Position numbers and translations under genes: made by a program. The notes below the pieces were generated by a model. It had not been told where the DNA came from. It ran no database searches and saw nothing but the letters and a program-made list of their open reading frames with translations. A stretch of DNA of 64,000 bases from Erpetoichthys calabaricus (Eukaryota; Chordata; Cladistia; Polypteriformes; Polypteridae), in the NCBI RefSeq assembly GCF_900747795.2, contig NC_041401.2:127523447-127587446 (forward strand), read 5' to 3'. The first letter of the stretch is position 1. Every line of letters begins with the position of its first letter. Positions 1 to 10,272 of the stretch are shown one piece after another.

Positions 1-354
1 GAGATTTTGTATGGAAGAATGGTCAAAAATACCTCCATCCAGAATCCAGACACTCATCAAAGGCTATAGGAGGCGTCTAGAGGCCGTTATATTTGCAAAA
101 GGAGGCTCAACTGAGTATTGATGTAAAATATCTGTTGGGGTGCCCAAATTTATGCACCTGTCTAATTTTGTTAAGATGCATATTGCATATTTTCTATTAA
201 TCCAATAAACTTAATGTCACTGCTGAAATACTACTGTTTCCATACGGCATGTCATATATTAAAAGGAAGTTGCTACTTTGAAAGCTCAGCCAATGATAAA
301 AAAAAGTCCAAAGAATTAAGAGGGGTTCCCAAATGTTTCATATGACTGTGTATA
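1..354 (+). mobile_element. 3' end of a Tc1/mariner-type DNA transposon (cut by window edge)
   Basis: Reading from base 2, the frame runs through a typical Tc1 transposase C-terminus: a conserved Trp (EEW), IPPSRIQTLIKGYRRR, then AVIFAKGGSTEY and a stop at 119-121. Downstream non-coding sequence ends near 325-354 with ggggttcccaaa...catatgactgtgta, which recurs at the outer end of the Tc1 copy at 55.8-57.1 kb and is therefore the terminal inverted repeat. The catalytic domain lies left of the window. The reading frame is open over what is visible. Confidence 0.8.
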
Positions 355-1035
355 TATAAAAATCCTGAGCCTAAAAGTGCAACGATTTTGTGCAATGTTT
401 TTATGTCACGTTTTTTGTCATGCTTTAAATCTGGCTTATTTTAAAACCAACATATATATGTTTGGTATCGTTCTTTTCAGGATTTATTGAATTTTAATGT
501 GATGTTGTTAGATTTTCAGATTCTTATTCCGTTTTTAAATTATAAACTAAAAAATATCAAGAACTCACGTCCCACAAGACGAGAATTTGTGCCAAGAGAT
601 TTAACCACGCCCGAAGCCGGAAATAAAAGACAAAGAGTAGATGACAAAGACAGCTGCTGTATAGGCTTTTAAATGTTCGAAGCGCAGTATGAGATGCAGA
701 TCACACGGCATGGCGGCACCAACAAGCCAGCAGCTGATCGAGCAAAGAGGAAGTAAAAAAAAAAACTATTTGTTTTCCATTGTGTCACTGTTAAAGAGGG
801 GGTTTCAGAGGAGTGACCACGTCTCCTTGGGGTGAGTTCAGCCCCCCACTTCACAACATGAGCGGTAGAGATGCGAAGTGGCTGACGCATAGCGCAGGCC
901 ATGGGGGTTTACTTTCAGGTATCTTGTTAGATGTGTGAGTACTTTTGAGTGTATGTGTGACTTTGAAGTATGTCTAGTTATGGCTGTAGCACTAGATGTT
1001 TCTTATCTGTTAAGTGTCATTTGCTTTCCTTTTAT

Positions 1036-1135
1036 ACATATATTTTTGTTTTTTTTTTATTGATTTTATTAAAATCAAATAATATTCCATACAAATAAAT
1101 CAAGTTTTACAAAACTAGGTTTGAAACAAATCATT
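1036..1135 (-). mobile_element. Short L1-type LINE 3'-end relic
   Basis: A T-rich run is followed by aatattccatacaaataaatcaa, a fragment of the 3' UTR that precedes the poly(A) tail of the two larger L1-type copies here (18.0 and 37.3 kb), read on the - strand. Only about 100 bp remain, so this is a heavily 5'-truncated copy. Confidence 0.45.
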
Positions 1136-1639
1136 TGCTTTCCTTTGCCATATTAGGAATTGTTAATGACCAGTGTCACAAAAAAATTCAATTAAAAACT
1201 AAGAAAACTTCCAGAGAGCGGAATATAAAATATCATACACTTAAAATGTAATAAACTGAACATTTTTTACAAGCTAAGGAAAGTTGCTGAAAAACTAAAC
1301 TTATACTAAAATTCGACTATATGATCACACAAAGAGTCTTCTTTCCTATAACATGAATCACCCATACATCTGTCCATTCATCAGAATCATTTTTATTTGT
1401 CAGTACTTAATGTACAGGAATTTAATTTGGTAGTTTTGTGGATGCTTATAACATAGCACCAGAAACTAATAACATAAATAACAAACATTAAATAGTGTAT
1501 ATTATAAACAGTTGCAGAAGAGCACAATGGTAAAGGAGACGTGCAAGTGAAGGCGTGAGTGTATAGTGTGTATGCACATGCCCACATGCATACTGTACAT
1601 ACACACACCTTCATACAATATATGAGAGAACACATTTAG

Positions 1640-2345
1640 TAAATGAGGAAAAGGGGCCAAATTACCGGTTTGCAAGGGCTATGACCCTGGGAAAGAAATT
1701 GCTTAGTTTAGTTTAATTGCCCTAAAGCATTTGGGTGCTTTTGGAGCAAGCCTGTGTGAGATGAGTCAGTGGTGATCCTTTTGACATGGTTAGTGACATT
1801 AGACACATACAGGTCTGAAACAGAAGGAAAAACACAGCCAATTATTTTCTCAGCAGACCTCACAACACACAGTAATGTATTTTTGGAATGGACTGTTGCT
1901 GAACCAAACTAGACCACAATGGAGAACATGATAACACTTTCAATTATGGCTTTATGAAACTGTACTAGGATTGGCTGGGAAATATTTAATTTGTTTAGTT
2001 GGCATTAAACGTACAGCTGCTGGTGAGTCTTCTTAGTAATGCAAGATGTTTTTTAATGTCCCAGCTGAGAGTGTTTGTGATACTTGAAGAGAAACGTGAA
2101 GAATTCCATCATATTGACTGCAGAAACATTAATTTCTAGTGGGAGAGGTTTTAACTGAGGTTTATGAAAGTAAATTACTGTTTCCACTGTCTTGGTGGTA
2201 TTGAGAACCAGGTTGTTATTGGCACACCAAGATACAAAACAAGTCACCTCCTTTCTACAAAACATTTCATTGCCATTGATAATGGTGGTGTTATTGGTGA
2301 ATGTAATGATTTTTAACTGAAGGGTCAGAGGAAGTACAGTCATTG
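1640..2345 (-). mobile_element. Degraded LINE reverse-transcriptase relic (L2/Rex1-like)
   Basis: On the - strand, 2343-2053 is open and contains EVTCFVSWCANNNLVLNTTKT followed by a Glu-rich stretch and a Pro-rich block. This is the conserved 'WC..NNL.LN..KT' block just after the RT active site in CR1/L2-group LINEs. Below it, broken frames still show the thumb/C-terminal block (FHKAIIESV, VVRSAEKIIGC). The element is old, with several frame changes, and neither a 3' tail nor target duplications are visible. Subfamily uncertain. Confidence 0.6.
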
Positions 2346-2719
2346 GTGCACAGGGAATAGAGTGGGGTGGGGGGGTTTACGCTCTCCCTAAGCTGGTTAT
2401 ATACAAGGGGGTCAGGTTCTTATTTACTACTGCAACATTACACCATTTAATAATTATATTTTAAAAGATAACTGCATAGGGATTAGCAATTATTATCTAA
2501 TTAGAGGTAAAACCTCTACGTAAGTACTAATAAGTGGTATTTCTTCATGGTTCATGCAAAACTATGAATAATATGCTTCTAAACAAGCTAATTCCTCCTT
2601 AGCTGAGGGAACGTGTTTATTCTCTCGTCGAACATGGTGCTCTTATCCACCAGAGGTGATAGAATGTCAAGTTGATTTCTGTCATAACAACAGAATGCAG
2701 ACTAAGATAATAGTTTAGA

Positions 2720-2728
2720 AGTATAAAA
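2720..2728 (+). promoter_or_regulatory. Putative VNP TATA box
   Basis: The sequence gtataaaagg lies about 120 bp upstream of the presumed VNP start codon at 2840, the kind of strong TATA box expected of a natriuretic-peptide gene. That leaves a 5' UTR of roughly 90 nt. No other promoter element is claimed. Confidence 0.4.
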
Positions 2729-2839
2729 GGATAACATTTTTCAGAAAGTAATTAAAGCTGATTAGGGAATTGCTTCAGAAAACTTAAAAGAACTAATTGC
2801 AACTTTAACTCGATATCTGAAACAAGAATTTTCAAAAGA

Positions 2840-3223
2840 ATGGGAAAAATGTATTTGTTTCATTGACTAGTTTTACTGACTTCTATCCATACAGCAGCAA
2901 AGGAAAGTTCAGCACCTGATACATACAGTTAGGTCCATAAATATTTGGACAGAGACAACTTTTTTCTAATTGTCTAATTACTTTTGAGCCCCTGAAATGA
3001 AGGGATTGTGTTCAAAAAATGCTTTAGTTGCCTCACATTTTTATGCAATCGTTTTGTTCACCCCACTGAATTAAAGCTGAAAGTCTGCACTTCAACTGCA
3101 TCTGAGTTGTTTCATTTAAAATTCATTGTGGTAATGTACAGAACCAAAATTAGAAAAAAGTTGTCTCTGTACAAATATTTATGGACCTAACTGTATAACT
3201 TTCAAGGCACAGCCACGGTCAAG
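2840..3223 (+). pseudogene. vnp: VNP exon 1, disrupted
   Basis: ATG at 2840 and donor gtaaga at 3224, phase 0. The frame has TGA at 2864-2866 in the signal peptide, then hydrophobic LVLLTSI, and ends ...GTATVK before the donor. A 268-bp TA-flanked element occupies 2926-3193. Insert plus duplicated TA is 270 bp, a multiple of three, but it introduces a stop within four codons (tac agt tag). Confidence 0.7.
2926..3193. mobile_element. TA-flanked MITE (Tc1/mariner type) inside VNP exon 1
   Basis: The ends are inverted repeats of about 45 bp: cagttaggtccataaatatt on the left and its complement aatatttatggacctaactg on the right, with only scattered mismatches. It is flanked by TA on both sides (2924-2925 and 3194-3195), as Tc1/mariner insertions are. 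The 268-bp body has no transposase. The near-match of the arms suggests a fairly young insertion. Confidence 0.88.
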
Positions 3224-3725
3224 GTAAGAAGTCAAAGATGAACTCATAAAAAGTGTCTGGGTCGCTGGCTTTACATGATCATATGTCAAATTGTTAAAAA
3301 CAATAACTCCACACTGGTATAATATAATTTGAAGAACGTGACCTACTTTTCAAAAGCTTTATTTGTGAAGGAAAAAAATTTAAATCATAAAAGTTTACTC
3401 CAAGTATCTTCATAAATATAAAATCTGATGAACAAATTCCTTATATTACATAGTTTTTCATTGATTCTTTACAGTAAGATTCAAAGTGTTCTTGGAAAGA
3501 AAGAATTACACAAGAAAAACAGTCCAATGCCATATTAGCAAAAAGTAGCCGAGAGCTTCAAGAACTTCGTGATATCTGTAAGATATCTTATAAGTTACAG
3601 TATGTACTAAAGGAAATGTTTAATTCAAAACTAGTAGCAGTAGTATTTTATGGAAATAGCACGACAGCACCCCTACCCAATGTATTTGCAATAAGTAAAT
3701 TTAGTTCCTTCCCACTTGTCTGCAG

Positions 3726-4002
3726 GACCCGAGTATACGCCTGGACCAAAATGTTTTAACAAACGGTGCAAAAGTATCTGACGCACCTGGCAAAGCAGAC
3801 CAACTTGATGACACCGTGCAATTGTGGAGTATCGAGAAGGATTCCAAACACAAATATCCTATGGAACTTGACTTGCTCCGACTACTGCTGCTCAATATTG
3901 CAGTTTCAGGGAAGAGCGCCAAGGTGTTCAATGGGTGTTTTGCCAATAGGACTGAAAGGATTGGTTCGTGGAGTGCGTTGGGATGCAACAGTCCCAAGCT
4001 TG
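3726..4002 (+). pseudogene. vnp: VNP exon 2 (prosegment and ring)
   Basis: Acceptor cttgtctgcag, donor G|gtaaat. It is open throughout: 92 codons plus one base. The start DPSIRLDQNV aligns with exon 2 starts of BNP (DLLMRLESAL) and ANP (VLLERYFENL). The ring cysteines are residues 109 and 125 of the MITE-free protein. The usual CFG is CFA, the near-invariant Asp of DRIG is Glu, and N-R-T makes an N-glycosylation sequon inside the ring. Confidence 0.85.
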
Positions 4003-4235
4003 GTAAATCTTGTGATTCAATTTATCATCACAAACTCTCTGTGGCCAGAGCTGCAACAATGCATCACAGTTTGCAAATATCTTCCATTGTAGGTTATGTG
4101 AGCTTGATGACCCAGGCTTGCAATGAAACAATACATGAGATTGGAATACTAACAAATATATTCAGACCGTATTTGTTAAAATACAACATTAAACATTCAG
4201 GATCCATTGGTTAAATTTTCTTTTCTCTTTTTTAG

Positions 4236-4261
4236 GTGCTAAAAAGCAGATATTTAAGTAA
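4236..4261 (+). pseudogene. vnp: VNP exon 3 (C-terminal tail)
   Basis: A polypyrimidine tract ending ttttttag precedes GT GCT AAA AAG CAG ATA TTT AAG TAA, which gives G-AKKQIFK-stop. The basic tail is characteristic of VNP. A candidate poly(A) signal AATAAA lies at 4543-4548. Confidence 0.82.
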
Positions 4262-4542
4262 TACAGTATTTTCAGCCCATCTCTTCTGAAGTGCACCTCA
4301 GTCAGGCAAAACCTGCTTCAGTCTCAGTGACGTGCTACGGTGATTGATGTCGGCCTGCAAACGCCTGCACTTCACACATTGGTTATGATAAAGATGAGGC
4401 GGACAGTTCAACCCAATTAAGACTTTCAATGTTTTGTGAAGCTGTGACTGTGTACCCCACTCTGGTACTCCTTAATTAAGAATATATATTCTTCTGAAAT
4501 AATGACATACTGTGTTGTACATATACTGTTTCACAAAAATTA

Positions 4543-4548
4543 AATAAA
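4543..4548 (+). terminator. vnp: Candidate VNP polyadenylation signal
   Basis: AATAAA about 280 nt after the VNP stop codon, the first canonical hexamer downstream. Confidence 0.5.
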
Positions 4549-7500
4549 CCAAGAACAGGTATGAATTGATTATGTTTCTTACACACAGACACAAATGCAA
4601 AACACATCAGAAAAAAGTTAAGGGAATATTATGAAGAAGCCAGCTTAGTAATAAATGTATATATTAGATGGACATTTAATAGCAAGGCAGTGACTTAACA
4701 TGACAGCCTAAAGCAAAATACAAAAATACAAGTGTTGCTCTCTTATATAGCAACAATTTTCTGCGATAAAGTATGCATTATATCTGCAAGGATACAAACA
4801 CCATCTCGTGGGCCTGGTAAATGAATTATAAATAGAAACACCAAGCTTGGAAACAACCAAATTATATGCTCATTTCATTTAGGGACCACCTGCTATGTAA
4901 CACATCTGCTCCCCTCGAACTGCTATGTAACAACACATTAAAAAGTTCTTTACTTTGCCTCAATGCAACATATATTACAAAGCATCAATAAAGCAGTCAT
5001 TTTTCTCTTTATGCAATTTGCTGTATTAACAGAGAAATAAAAGCTAATAAAATACTCTGTCTATATTGATACAGAAGATGCCATAGTGATACCAGAATGG
5101 CATATTCTACTTTGTATTTTATTGTTGCTTTAGTGAGAACTTCATACATATTTTCAATAACTCTTAATAGTCTAATTTAAATTAGCATAAAAAGGTATTT
5201 TAAGAAATATTTATCAAATATTTGGACACCAGTGCACAGTCTCCTGTGTTCTCACTCACACACCTGCACACTCATTCTTATTTACTCATACAGGGGTTAA
5301 TTTCTTTCTCAAGTATGCTGTAACAATGTTTAAGTGGAAAATTATCTAAGTACTTCATGGCCTTCAACTGAAATGAGGACTGTTTAGAAACTCTATAGCA
5401 CCCTTCCTATAACAACAGATGAAGTAATAAAGTAAAGCATCAGCTTTGTCTCTTTAGGGTAAATGTTTCCACGACTCTAGCTTTATTCTCACCTAAATAC
5501 AATTCTGCAGGACTTACTCTATTTGGAAGGCCCAAGCAAAATACTAATACAAATTGTTCCCTAGATATTAACTAGATAGTTAAGATTTTTTTGTTAAGAA
5601 GTTTCTGTAATATACTGTACAATATTTTTTGACACACATTAGTGAATAAAACATCAATTTATATACATGGGAAGTGCTGTCCAAAAGTATTGTTCCCATT
5701 ACAGAACAAAATAGAAACAATGTTGCATGAAAAAATATTAAAGAGAAAAGAATATACAGTACTTAACTCATCATTTCACATCCAGGTGTCTAGTAGATTA
5801 AAATATCCATGTGTTTATTAAACAGTACCATTTTTATGTCTCTGAGCATAATGTTCTTAATAAGTATGTGAAAATAATTTTCTTTAGCTGAAAGGTTTTT
5901 TTTTGGTAGCTCAAACAGCCATAACATCTGCGATGATGACAGGCACACTTTGCCTATTTCTGAGTTTTTGTCCCTAATCCTATAAGACGCAAGTACAGTC
6001 ATTTGATTGTAGAAGAAACACTGGTCTGAGTGAATGTGTTTTTTTGAATGCATAGCTCCCTCCACCCCTAATTTAGATTTAGAAGGGGAGCCAGTTTGAT
6101 GTTTATGTATGTAAATAGTTTTAAAATGTTATACCTTTTTTTTTATATATACATACCGTAAAAGCTTTGAGAGCTTTATAGCATGCAGCAATACATTAAA
6201 ACAGAAGAACTATGACTAATCTTGCATATATCTATTAAACTATTAAATTACATATGTAATAACATTTCAGAAGATTCATAAGAAAGAAAGTACAAATTAG
6301 TGAAGGATACCAAAAACAATCTTAATCTTGAAGAATATGTTCAAGACTGAGGGTTCTTTTTCATAAATTGTATGGTAGGAGAGATAAATAAGAACTCCCA
6401 ACAGCATCAGCCTGAAGGAAGAAAACAACTGAGAATGGGCTTTCAGGAAGCCTCAGGCACAAACATGGGACAAGACAGCAGTTTTGTGTTTTAACATGTA
6501 AAGAGGTCAATTAAGTCTACGATAGAAGATTTGGCATGCAAAAAATCAAATGTATCCAGAATTTCTAGTGAAAAAATACAGGCACCTGAATGCACAGTAA
6601 ACAACATTCAGGACCAGAGCTGGATTTACCATCCAGGTGACTTGGATGCACACCCTTGTGGCCTCCTCGCAAATGCAAGTAATAAAAAGGCCAAACAACA
6701 GGAAATTTCCAAATTATTACCAACAGTACTTATACTCACAGCAATCCATTACAAAGCACACACACACCTAACCCACTTCGATTTAAATAAAAGCTTTTAA
6801 AAGAACAGGGAGACCTGATTGGTTGATAGGGGAAGGGCATGATCAAAGCAGGTGTCTGATAGGTCACTTCTATGAGATCGCAGATTTGATGTGTTGCCAT
6901 GCCACAAAAAATCCACACAGACAGTCATTAAAAACAAGAGCGCAGTAATGCAGCAAAAACAAGGAGATGCAAAAGATGCTGTTCTGCTGAACACTGTATA
7001 TGACATTTAAAAAAAATAAACTAAGAGGATAATTTAACAAGCACTGTGAACAAACCGTACACAATGCAGTTGAGGCTAATAAGAGTGACCTTAGTCCTGA
7101 TATTAGCACTTCTAGCAACTTTAGCAACAATATGCAGCCCAATTTTGTGGAGTCACAGACATTTACGAGAACAAGGTTGCAGGCAACAAGGGCATTGCAG
7201 GGCACACTATATTATGCCAAACCCAAATGAGAGATCCCCTTTCAGAACATTTATTTGGTGCAAATATACAACTATAAAATGCACGTATTTTTTTGACATG
7301 TATCATAGAAAGTATCATAGAACTTTTGCTCCATTGATGTTTGTTAAATGCACCATGTTAAATGTTGCGTTCATGAATTCTACAATCATTGTAATACACT
7401 AATAAAAAAGGAAGATGTAAAGGTTTGGATTTTTGTCTCTACTTCAATCCCAGATTTATTATTGACATATGTGATGTTTTTGTTGTGTGATATGGGTGAG

Positions 7501-8700
7501 CCTATTTGGGATCTATGTCTATGGGGAACTCAGCTACCCATTGGAGTCTTAATCTGGCCTTGGTTAATCCTAAAAAAGATTAATTAGAATTTAAGCAAAG
7601 GAAAGATGTTACCATTTTTCAAAAAACATTAAATAAGAACTTAAGAAAAAAACTAATAGTTCTGTTATGGAGCCCTGCAGATGACTGCAACAGCACAAAT
7701 CACCAAAACTTTTCTGTGTGAAACTTGTAAGTTCTTTCCTTACTGATGAGGACTTCTCCTAAGGGCATTAAGACTTGTACTTCTGGCTTCTTATTGATAA
7801 CTGTCCATCCACAAAGATGGTGGAACTGTCATTCTCAACATTCTTAACATAAATCAGGGTCATCGAGAAGACCTAAATCTTAAATTTGCATAAAGACTTA
7901 AACATAAAAAGGATTTATTGAATTTGCTAACTCCGATTTTTGGAATGGCCAGGGGAATCAAAAGTCCTTCCTGGCAGCCATACCATGATGGTACACCAGT
8001 GCAGCAGGGGCATTTTACAGAAAGCACCCATACTTGTTCACAGAATTTGAATTACCAGTTTAAGTAATGCATATGTACTTGGTGCAATTACCTTGGGATA
8101 ATGTCACCCAGAACATTAGTGCCACATAAGCCAACAACACCACCTAGTGAGAATAACACATTGAGCACTAGGACTCTACTACATAAGCAATAGTTTTAAG
8201 CCAGGTCCTTTGTCAGGTGCCACACAATGAAACTATTGACTTCCCATATACAATCTTGTAAAAACAAAACAATAAAAGATTAAAAGACTGGTAGAAATGT
8301 CCAACATGATTTGAGGCAGCTACAGTTATGCCTGTTTCTTCAAAACTAGCTCCAGACCCACCAATCTGAAGAGAAAACATCTCATTTAGGGAACAGAAAG
8401 AGTCCAGCATACCAAAGGAACCCTCCACCACTATCCATTGTCAGGTTCATACTTCACAATGTACTTAGCTTAATGTAAAAACTGCCAGCCAGCTTTTAAT
8501 TCAGTTCTCCCCACAACCTCTCCTCTTGGCAAAACACAAAAACTTCATGCCTGTGAAATTTCTAATACATAAGGGTCCACCCATTGCAGTTCACTTGGCA
8601 ATCCAGAGTCCTTTTGTCAGTTTAAAAATGAAGAAAGAGAGAAGAAGGAGAGGAAGAAGAAACAACAACAACCACCACCACCACCTGAAACACCTAAGCA
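4549..8700. other. Intergenic, VNP to BNP, nothing recognised
   Basis: AT-rich sequence. The open frames are short (under 120 codons), have no recognisable motifs, overlap on both strands and lack exon-like borders. No repeat family was recognised by eye. Confidence 0.5.
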
Positions 8701-8710
8701 GCACTACCCT

Positions 8711-8750
8711 GTATGTATGTATGTATGTATGTATGTATGTATGTATGTAT

Positions 8751-8789
<39 letters not shown>

Positions 8790-8791
8790 TT
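8711..8791. repeat. Compound microsatellite (GTAT)n(TTTA)n
   Basis: Ten perfect GTAT units are followed directly by ten TTAT/TTTA units. The open frame across it (VCMYVCMY...LFIYLFIY) is an artefact of the repeat. Confidence 0.97.
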
Positions 8792-10030
8792 CTAATTCAG
8801 CCTCATCTTCTGGTTTCCCACCCCACTACACTCCTACTCAGCTGTTATTTAGTGTCCTAAACTGACTTCATCTGAGGGAAATCAACAATCAGCCCATCAA
8901 TTAACCAATTAAATGAAAAAACATCTTAGGAGAAAAACACATGCAAAACATCAATTAACTCATAGTGTGTAAAAGAAAAAAAAATAATTTAAACAAATAA
9001 AAAAAAGAGTAATCTTAGAACAAAGTGAACAATTCAAATTATAATTGACAACCATGAGTCATTCTAAATTTAACACAAATATCAAAACTTATTCAAACCG
9101 GTGACAATAACGTTGACATATACAATTCGTCGGATCCAGGATTAAAAAACGCTGAGTTTATATATAATGTTTTTTTTTGGGTTATGACAATGAAGAAACA
9201 CATTCAGTATTGTCTATTCTATTATATTATTAATATTTCATCTTAAATTCCAGAATACCGTGGCTGAAAAGCCAATGGTTAAATCTATAGTCAGGTGCTT
9301 AGAAAACTGTTCTTTCCAGTGCTAGAAACCAACATTGTACTGCGGGTATATATTTAGCAGTGACTAACCTATTAGGGGTAAAATGTACGTGTCGGGTTGG
9401 AAATACTTCAAAATTAAGGTTGAAAAACACATTAAACAAGCTACAGCGGAGCAGGAGAGCAATAAAACTTCCCTTGAGGGTTCATTTATCTTAAACTTTT
9501 TGGGCAACAGCTCAATCCAAATCAAAACTCTGAATTTATTATAAAATGGATGGCTAAATGGATGCTCGAATCTTGTTCGCTAGAGAAAGAGAGTAACGAA
9601 TTCAATACTTAGTCAGTTTAGCAATTCTTGAGCCCTTGGAGATTATCCTGCCAGCATTGGGCTGAACATTACACAGAAATGGGACGCCTGCAGTTCATTG
9701 CCTGGTATGCAATCACATAGGATCAAAATGCCCATTGTTGAAATTAAAACCAGCAGTTGCATCAAAATCGTAATTTCTGTACTTGCTCCTTGTACTGTTT
9801 GCCTAGTGGCTTTGTATACCAAACAAATTCCCTGTCGCGTGTCTGGATTCGCGTAATACTCTCACTGTATGGAAGAATGGCAAGGCGCTGTTGCTGATTC
9901 ATTTTATTCAGCCTCAGGGATAATATCGTTTAATAATATTTATTTAAGGTTGTAGTGGATAGTATAATACGTCTGTATGAGTAGCACTCCTCTTACGGGT
10001 GTAATTCCCGAAAAGGAATTCTGCCGTACA
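8792..10030. other. Intergenic, upstream of BNP, nothing recognised
   Basis: AT-rich sequence. No gene, repeat family or convincing ORF is visible; the last 300 bp should hold BNP regulatory DNA. Confidence 0.45.
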
Positions 10031-10064
10031 TGACGTACACACCTCGTAAATAGCCATAAAAAGG
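10031..10064 (+). promoter_or_regulatory. nppb: Putative BNP proximal promoter
   Basis: A CRE-like TGACGT (10031-10036), an ACACACCT T-box-like half-site (10040-10047) and the TATA-like cataaaaagg (10055-10064) lie 90-120 bp before the BNP start codon. The spacing implies a start site near 10085-10095. Short motifs only, so function is inference. Confidence 0.4.
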
Positions 10065-10152
10065 CTGGCAGTTTCAAGGAGCACAAACAGAATCTCGCAA
10101 GAACCGTAAAGACATACGACTGTACTGCAGACAAGTGAAGTGGACGACAGAG

Positions 10153-10272
10153 ATGCTGCTGTCAAGTATCACTACGCGTTCCGGGCTCCTGCTGCTGCTT
10201 CTCGAAAGCGTTCGCATCGGCTGCCTACCCCTAACTGGCGAGAGTTTGGTTGTAAAGCCAGACGACTTAAAG
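10153..10272 (+). CDS. nppb: BNP exon 1 coding part
   Basis: Forty codons from ATG, G at -3, ending ...VVKPDDLK before donor gtatgg in phase 0. It holds the signal peptide and start of the prosegment; 'DLK' at the border is shared in form with ANP (SNLK). Confidence 0.88.

Larger units (their letters stand above)
2840..4261 (+). pseudogene. vnp: Ventricular natriuretic peptide (VNP) gene, apparently inactivated
   Basis: Three exons: 2840-3223 (interrupted by a MITE at 2926-3193), 3726-4002 and 4236-4261. Removing the MITE and one TA gives 417 nt (139 codons with stop), with introns in phase 0 and phase 1 exactly as in BNP and ANP downstream. The ring CFANRTERIGSWSALGC is followed by a long basic tail, CNSPKLGAKKQIFK, that matches the VNP-specific tail (eel VNP ends NGTKKKIFGN); this separates it from ANP, BNP and CNP. 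VNP is a fish cardiac hormone acting on guanylyl-cyclase receptors. Exon 1 would encode MGKMYLFH, then TGA, then LVLLTSIHTAAKESSAPD, a signal peptide broken at codon 9. The MITE also brings in-frame TAG. Exons 2-3 and all splice sites look sound, so the loss seems recent. An alternative first exon cannot be excluded. Confidence 0.8.

Noticed and set aside
1-2700. CNP-type natriuretic peptide upstream of VNP
   Set aside because: CNP genes may lie near this cluster in fish, but no CFG....DRIG....LGC pattern was found in any frame here.
2864-2866. TGA in VNP exon 1 as selenocysteine
   Set aside because: It lies in a signal peptide and no SECIS-like element was seen in the short 3' UTR; a nonsense change fits better, especially with the MITE next to it.
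3816-4214. Single-exon 132-residue protein
   Set aside because: It is VNP exon 2 reading on into intron 2; the donor at 4003 and the exon 3 tail explain the end better.
8711-8791. CRISPR-like or other regular array
   Set aside because: Regular arrays here are microsatellites or element-internal minisatellites in a vertebrate genome; none has repeat-spacer structure.
8526-8795. 89-codon frame with VCMY/LFIY repeats
   Set aside because: It is a translated microsatellite.
10135-10137. BNP start at an upstream in-frame GTG (six more residues)
   Set aside because: Vertebrate initiation at GTG is rare; ATG at 10153 has a purine at -3 and gives a normal signal peptide.
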